From Norana najaformis (Eukaryota; Annelida; Clitellata; Crassiclitellata; Hormogastridae), in contig OZ029926.1 of NCBI GenBank assembly GCA_964023275.1, positions 26,556,936-26,620,935 of the forward strand: a DNA stretch of 64,000 nt, in the 5' to 3' direction. The notes under the pieces are model-generated. The model made no database searches and was not told where the DNA came from. It saw nothing but the letters and a program-made list of their open reading frames with translations. This document shows positions 59,678 to 64,000 of the stretch, one piece after another. Every line of letters starts with the position of its first letter. Within the stretch, counting starts at the first letter, position 1. The position numbers and the translations under genes were made by a program.

Positions 59678-62600
59678 TACATCACGGCCACAGATATCTT
59701 ATATCTGTCCACAACCTATATGTTGGGTGTTGGAACTGCTGAACTTGCAGCTTTCATAAAATGCACAAGATACATACAGTTCTTTGATGCATTTCCAACG
59801 TTTTGTTCACGTGGCTTTGAGACGCTTGAGATGCAGTGACCTAGCATTTCTCACAGACCTTGGGCGTTATCTCTTCACCCCATCGCCAGTGACGACAGAG
59901 AAACAAACTATCGATTGCTGCCACTCTCCGTTGTACCTCTTCACGTGCTGGATATTAGCCAGTAGCCATTTCTAACACATCAACTTCTCTCAGGATTGAT
60001 TTTACAAAGCCCCTGAGGCATAATAAACACCTGAGGGTCTCCAGAAAAAGCAACAATACTTTAATTATGGATTTAACCAATGAATGTAAATAGAAAATAG
60101 TCTGATCTCATGACAAAAATAAATATGTGACTTTGTAAAAAGCCAAGTTTTACACACTGTCTATAATTAAGTTCAACACAAATTCACCAATTAAACCAGC
60201 AACATCAGCTCTCGACTAGTTTCAGAATCTGTTTCTGAAGTCAGCTTCTGGCTGTTCAGGACTTTGACTGGCTGCCATCTGAATCACCGACTTCAAATAT
60301 AAGTGAAAGCCATTTAACACTCGACTGCACCAGCGCTTCACAATTTTGGGAAGCAGTTGATCAAAGCAGAATCTGACTGATCTGCAACAACTGCTGGTAA
60401 GATCCCAGTTCCAGCATGAGAAAAGTTCATGAAGAAAAACAGCTTGGCCATTTCATTGCAGCAAAACTAGCAGATGAACAACAACTAAATGTCCGCTACT
60501 TTCCACATAAACAGACTGTTCTCTTAAGAAAAATACAGCCCAACAATGCACCACAGTTTCATATGACAGCAAAATAACAAGGTACAGCATTCAAGAAAAT
60601 GAGTCACTATCACCTGTAAAGAGCAAGCATCAGCCTTGTGACAAAAAACCCTGCTTTCCTGAAACACCTTCAGCTATGGAGACTAATGTATGAAAATAAA
60701 AAACAGTTGGTTATTATATCCATGAAAAATAAACAGTTTTATCAAGATGGAAACACAGATGCAGTCACTCAAGAGTTTCACTTCCACTGATTCCTTGGCG
60801 GCAGCAGCAGGTACCTACCATTCAGCACTGCATCAGAATGTAAGGACATATCATCAGATTCTGGAGCCTCTCTGTTGCAGGACCTACAACATCACACAAC
60901 AGCAGTTATAAGAATTGCTGCAAGTTGCACATGATCCTAAACACTAACACATCTGGACAGACAGACGAACGGACGGACACACGTACAAAGCCTTTATCAA
61001 TGCGCCTACACACAGGAGCATGCTTGCACAGCAACACCTAAGCAAAAAACCCTGAACTCATTTAACCCTTCAGCTTCCAATTCCATTTTTAATGTCCACA
61101 CACATCACATCTGATATTCTTAAACACGACTGTCCTAAGTACAAGGAAATGCTGGCTGTGTTGTAACCGTTGCTGGCCAACCACTGCCTACCTTTCCCCG
61201 GTCGGTTGGTTCGATGCATTGACCGTTGACAACCGTTGGACACTGTTTGGAGACAACGCATAGAAACTCTGCTCTGTCTTCACTGCTGTATTTATAAGAC
61301 GAACCGATGTTGACCAACTGCAAACAAGACAACAACAACAAATCAAATCACTCAGAAAAACACCCGTCTCCTGCCATCCATGAAAAGATGGCCACAGAGT
61401 TATTTCTCAACTTAAAACTGGCCAAAAATACTCAAATAATTATGCATATATCGTTACGTGTGGAAGCGATTAACGTCAGACAAGATGGACCAAAAGTACA
61501 CAAGATCAAGAACACATTAAAATGTCAGCTAATCTAGTCTAATCACAAGACCAAGAACATAAGAATCCCATGAAAATCATTTAGAATGTCAGCCAACCCA
61601 AAGCATATGCATATGCATTTGCTGAAAATGTTAAGATTTGCCTTTTCTAGCTGAACACATCAGCCAAGACTAATTTCTTAATGGAATGCCATATGTACTT
61701 CACAACACAACAGTTACAATACTGTTAAGTCTTTGACAGCATTTAAAGCATTCAGCCTGGCTTCCCCAATGGATAATGATTTTGACTGCAATTTCACGTG
61801 AAGCACCATCGATCGATGCCCTGAGCATAACTTATGAAAACGGTGCTACAGATGTCATTAGACTAGAATCATAAATGCAGTTAGTGTCACATTTTAAACC
61901 TTATTTTAACTTAAATTTTAACTTTGGTAAAGAATATCCGAGCAGCAGCCAAATCATTCACAGCAGCTACTTCTTAACAATGATAATAAACTCGAAAGAA
62001 TTAAACAAATGGTGGCCCATTTCCACTCACTGCACATGTTGTTCAAGGGTTCAAACATGAACAAACAAAACGTACTTTATGGATCAAATTAAAAAACCAT
62101 CAGCAACCCTACCATTGATCAGGTCTTTTCAAGCACTTGTACCATTTCAAAGCGAAGTTTTCAGTTTAAGCCAAAATACAAGAAACTAATCCAGCAGCCA
62201 AATTAAAAATCAACAAGATGCTGTACTTTTCTACTTGTTAATCCTGACCAAAAATGGTTGAGACATGCATCCTGCTTTCGCACTGAAAACTTATTGTTAA
62301 AAACCTTACACAACACTTTCAAAGGTTTCTAAAATATTTTCTTATTTTCCAAGCTCAAGATAATCAAGACCAAACTGTGGTCCATTTTAGCTGACATCAT
62401 TAACTATACTAAAATTACTAAAAACGAAGGGCTGCACGACAACCAGAAGATCATATCTGAAAATATTTGCTATACACATAGGATTTATGAATGCAGTATG
62501 GTGTCCATTTCCTGTGCTGTGGTTCCTCTTCAAGGACCCAAGTCCTCACCAACAACTTAAGGCTTGTATCCATCCAGACATCTAACACATGATGCATTTT

Positions 62601-63139
62601 AAGTCTTGAACAGAAGCGCTGCATTCGTGACTATACAACTCATCTATTCAAATGCATTTCAAGAAAATGTCTGCTCAAAAGAGTCAACTGCAAGAGTACG
62701 TATGTGTCGTGGAAGACGTTTCCAAGAGGAACAGGAGGAAAAACACAAGAGAAGGCATGACAGGGTTCAAGCTGTTGTGCAGAAGTGCAGTATCTGCTCA
62801 TCTCCGCGAGCAGCAGAGTGCAAGAATCATTAACCGGTTTGACTTGAGACTGGAACACACAGACCTGTGACGTATGTCAATGAACCAATGAGGCCCTTAT
62901 CCCCAACAGCAGACTGCGACTTGACTATTATTATTATAGCAAAACTCTGGGCACTGGATGTTCTTGGAAACGAGGAGTTAGTACCTGTTCAAAGTTCCAG
63001 CCGTCTGACATGGTCGACACCATCTGCGTCAGCTCCTCCTCTGAACATTGTAAGACTCGATAGACATTTTTTGTGTGGCCCTAAAACAAAGTAAAATCAA
63101 AGACAATCGTAGACATGCTAAATACTCATATCATGTCAT
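59678..63139 (-). repeat. Right arm of the large inverted duplication
   Basis: Mirror copy of 18525-21986. It starts at TACATCACGGCCAC and ends at ATATCATGTCAT. Beyond 63139 the homology is interrupted by LINE sequence absent on the left and resumes at 63913 in the microsatellite, with an offset of 758 bp. Confidence 0.95.
60854..63080 (-). CDS. KCTD2/5/17-like gene, duplicated exons 4-6 (incomplete in window)
   Basis: Inverted copy of the last three exons at 62985-63080, 61192-61317 and 60854-60883. The translated pieces are identical to the left copy, including [35 protein letters not shown] and the VLQQRGSRI stop, so nothing is broken. Exons 1-3 would lie beyond 64000 if the palindrome continues. 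No independent gene should be counted from this copy until the duplication is shown to be real. Confidence 0.85.
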
Positions 63140-63912
63140 GTCATGTAATCATCTCTGGACTGGATCCAGTCGTTGATTTCTCTATGACATCCCTCCACAT
63201 ATCTCGTTTCCCGGCCATCTCCTCAAGGGTCATTCTCCGTCTGCCCTCCGTTTTCCCATAGATAGTAACTCCGGCACCTTTCAGATCCTCTTCAAGGCAA
63301 TCTATCCATCTTCTCTTCGGTCTTCCCACTGCTCTCTTTCCGTCCGGTTTGTATTTAAAGATTTTCTTTGGATTACGATTCTCCCCCATCCTCAGGACAT
63401 GTCCTGCCCACTTCATTCTTCTTTTCTTGATCATATTGCTTATCAATGGTTGTTGTGTTCGTTGTCTAATACTTTCATTCGTTACATGTTCCTTATAGCT
63501 AACTCTTAGTATTCTTCTGAGCCATTTGTTTTCTGCTGCATTCAGTTTATTCTCCATTGCTCTTGTAATACTCCATGACTCACATCCATAGATTAGTACT
63601 GGGATCACGCATGTGTTGAGGATTTTTAGCTTTATCGCCAGTTTTATATCATGTCGTTTGAAGACCTTTTGTAACCTGTTAAAGGTTGACCCTGCAAGCG
63701 CTATTCTCCTTTTGATTTCTGTCTCTGATCCTCCCCCTGCTTTCATTTCACTTCCCAGATAGACAAACTTATTTATTACCTCAATTTCCTGTCCCCTAAG
63801 CTTAACTATTGGCCCGTTGTATTCCTTTTTTGTTATTGGCATTATTTTAGTTTTGTTATAGTTAATTTTCAGTCCAAGTTTTCCACTTTCCTCTGCTAGT
63901 GCCTCCAACAAC
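63140..63912 (-). mobile_element. RTE/craTA-like LINE 3' segment, open frame
   Basis: An open minus-strand frame (its first residues run into the microsatellite) reads as the C-terminal third of an RTE-like reverse transcriptase: KLGLKINYNKTKIMPI, NKFVYLGSEMKAGGG, ETEIKRRIALAGSTFNRLQK, CVIPVLIYGCESWSITRAME, NKWLRRILRVSYKEH, RRMKWAGHVLRMGENR and GKRAVGRPKRRWIDCLEEDL. The catalytic palm is missing (5'-truncated). It ends in a short (CATGT)n tail. It sits in the duplicated KCTD intron 3. The equivalent site on the left keeps only a 15-base remnant. Confidence 0.85.
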
Positions 63913-63919
63913 TCCATTA

Positions 63920-64000
63920 TATACTCATATATATACATATATATATATATATGTGTGTGTCTGTGTGTGTGTATGTACATATATATACATATATATGTAT
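63920..64000. repeat. (TA)n/(GT)n microsatellite
   Basis: Inverted counterpart of 18422-18502, showing that homology resumes after the LINE. Confidence 0.9.

Overview
Eukaryotic, invertebrate-type genomic DNA. Genes are interrupted by GT-AG introns, intergenic space is long and AT-rich, and decayed LINEs, SINE-like repeats and microsatellites are scattered throughout. The recognisable genes are animal ones: EEF2KMT, a KCTD2/5/17-type BTB protein, a TMEM263-like protein, a MFHAS1-like ROCO protein and an RNPS1-like RRM exon. An intronless ROCO gene and this gene style would suit a sponge or another early-branching or marine invertebrate, but the species cannot be fixed from the sequence.

Layout. 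1-4.1 kb: repeats and an isolated RNPS1-like RRM exon (minus strand). 4.1-10.0 kb: a complete eight-exon EEF2KMT gene (+) whose sixth intron hosts a small Mutator-like (MULE) element with a 9-bp target duplication. 10-15.4 kb: a dead CR1/L2-type LINE flanked by two copies of a tRNA-derived SINE. 15.45-20.8 kb: a complete six-exon KCTD5-like gene (+). 21.99 kb: a 10-N gap. 22-40 kb: gene-poor DNA with a MITE, LINE tails and microsatellites. 40.2-43.06 kb: a single-exon LRR-Roc-COR gene (-). 43-47.6 kb: LINE and SINE debris. 47.6-53.1 kb: an unrecognised five-exon gene (-) with a 50-bp minisatellite in one intron. 55.0-58.1 kb: a three-exon TMEM263-like gene (-) with a possible alternative last exon. 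59.68-64.0 kb: an inverted copy of the 3' half of the KCTD gene.

The strongest structural signal is this inverted duplication. Positions 18525-21986 and 59678-63139 are mirror images: every shared reading frame obeys x + y = 81664, so there is no net indel over about 3.46 kb. The left arm ends three bases before the N gap, and beyond the other end the arms differ by an internally deleted LINE. This looks like two alleles joined head-to-head in the assembly, or else a very recent palindromic duplication.

The genes do not form an obvious pathway. They are independent housekeeping or signalling genes: eEF2 methylation, Cullin-3 substrate adaptor, ROCO signalling and a small membrane protein. 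I saw no prokaryotic operon, CRISPR array or classical tRNA or rRNA gene.
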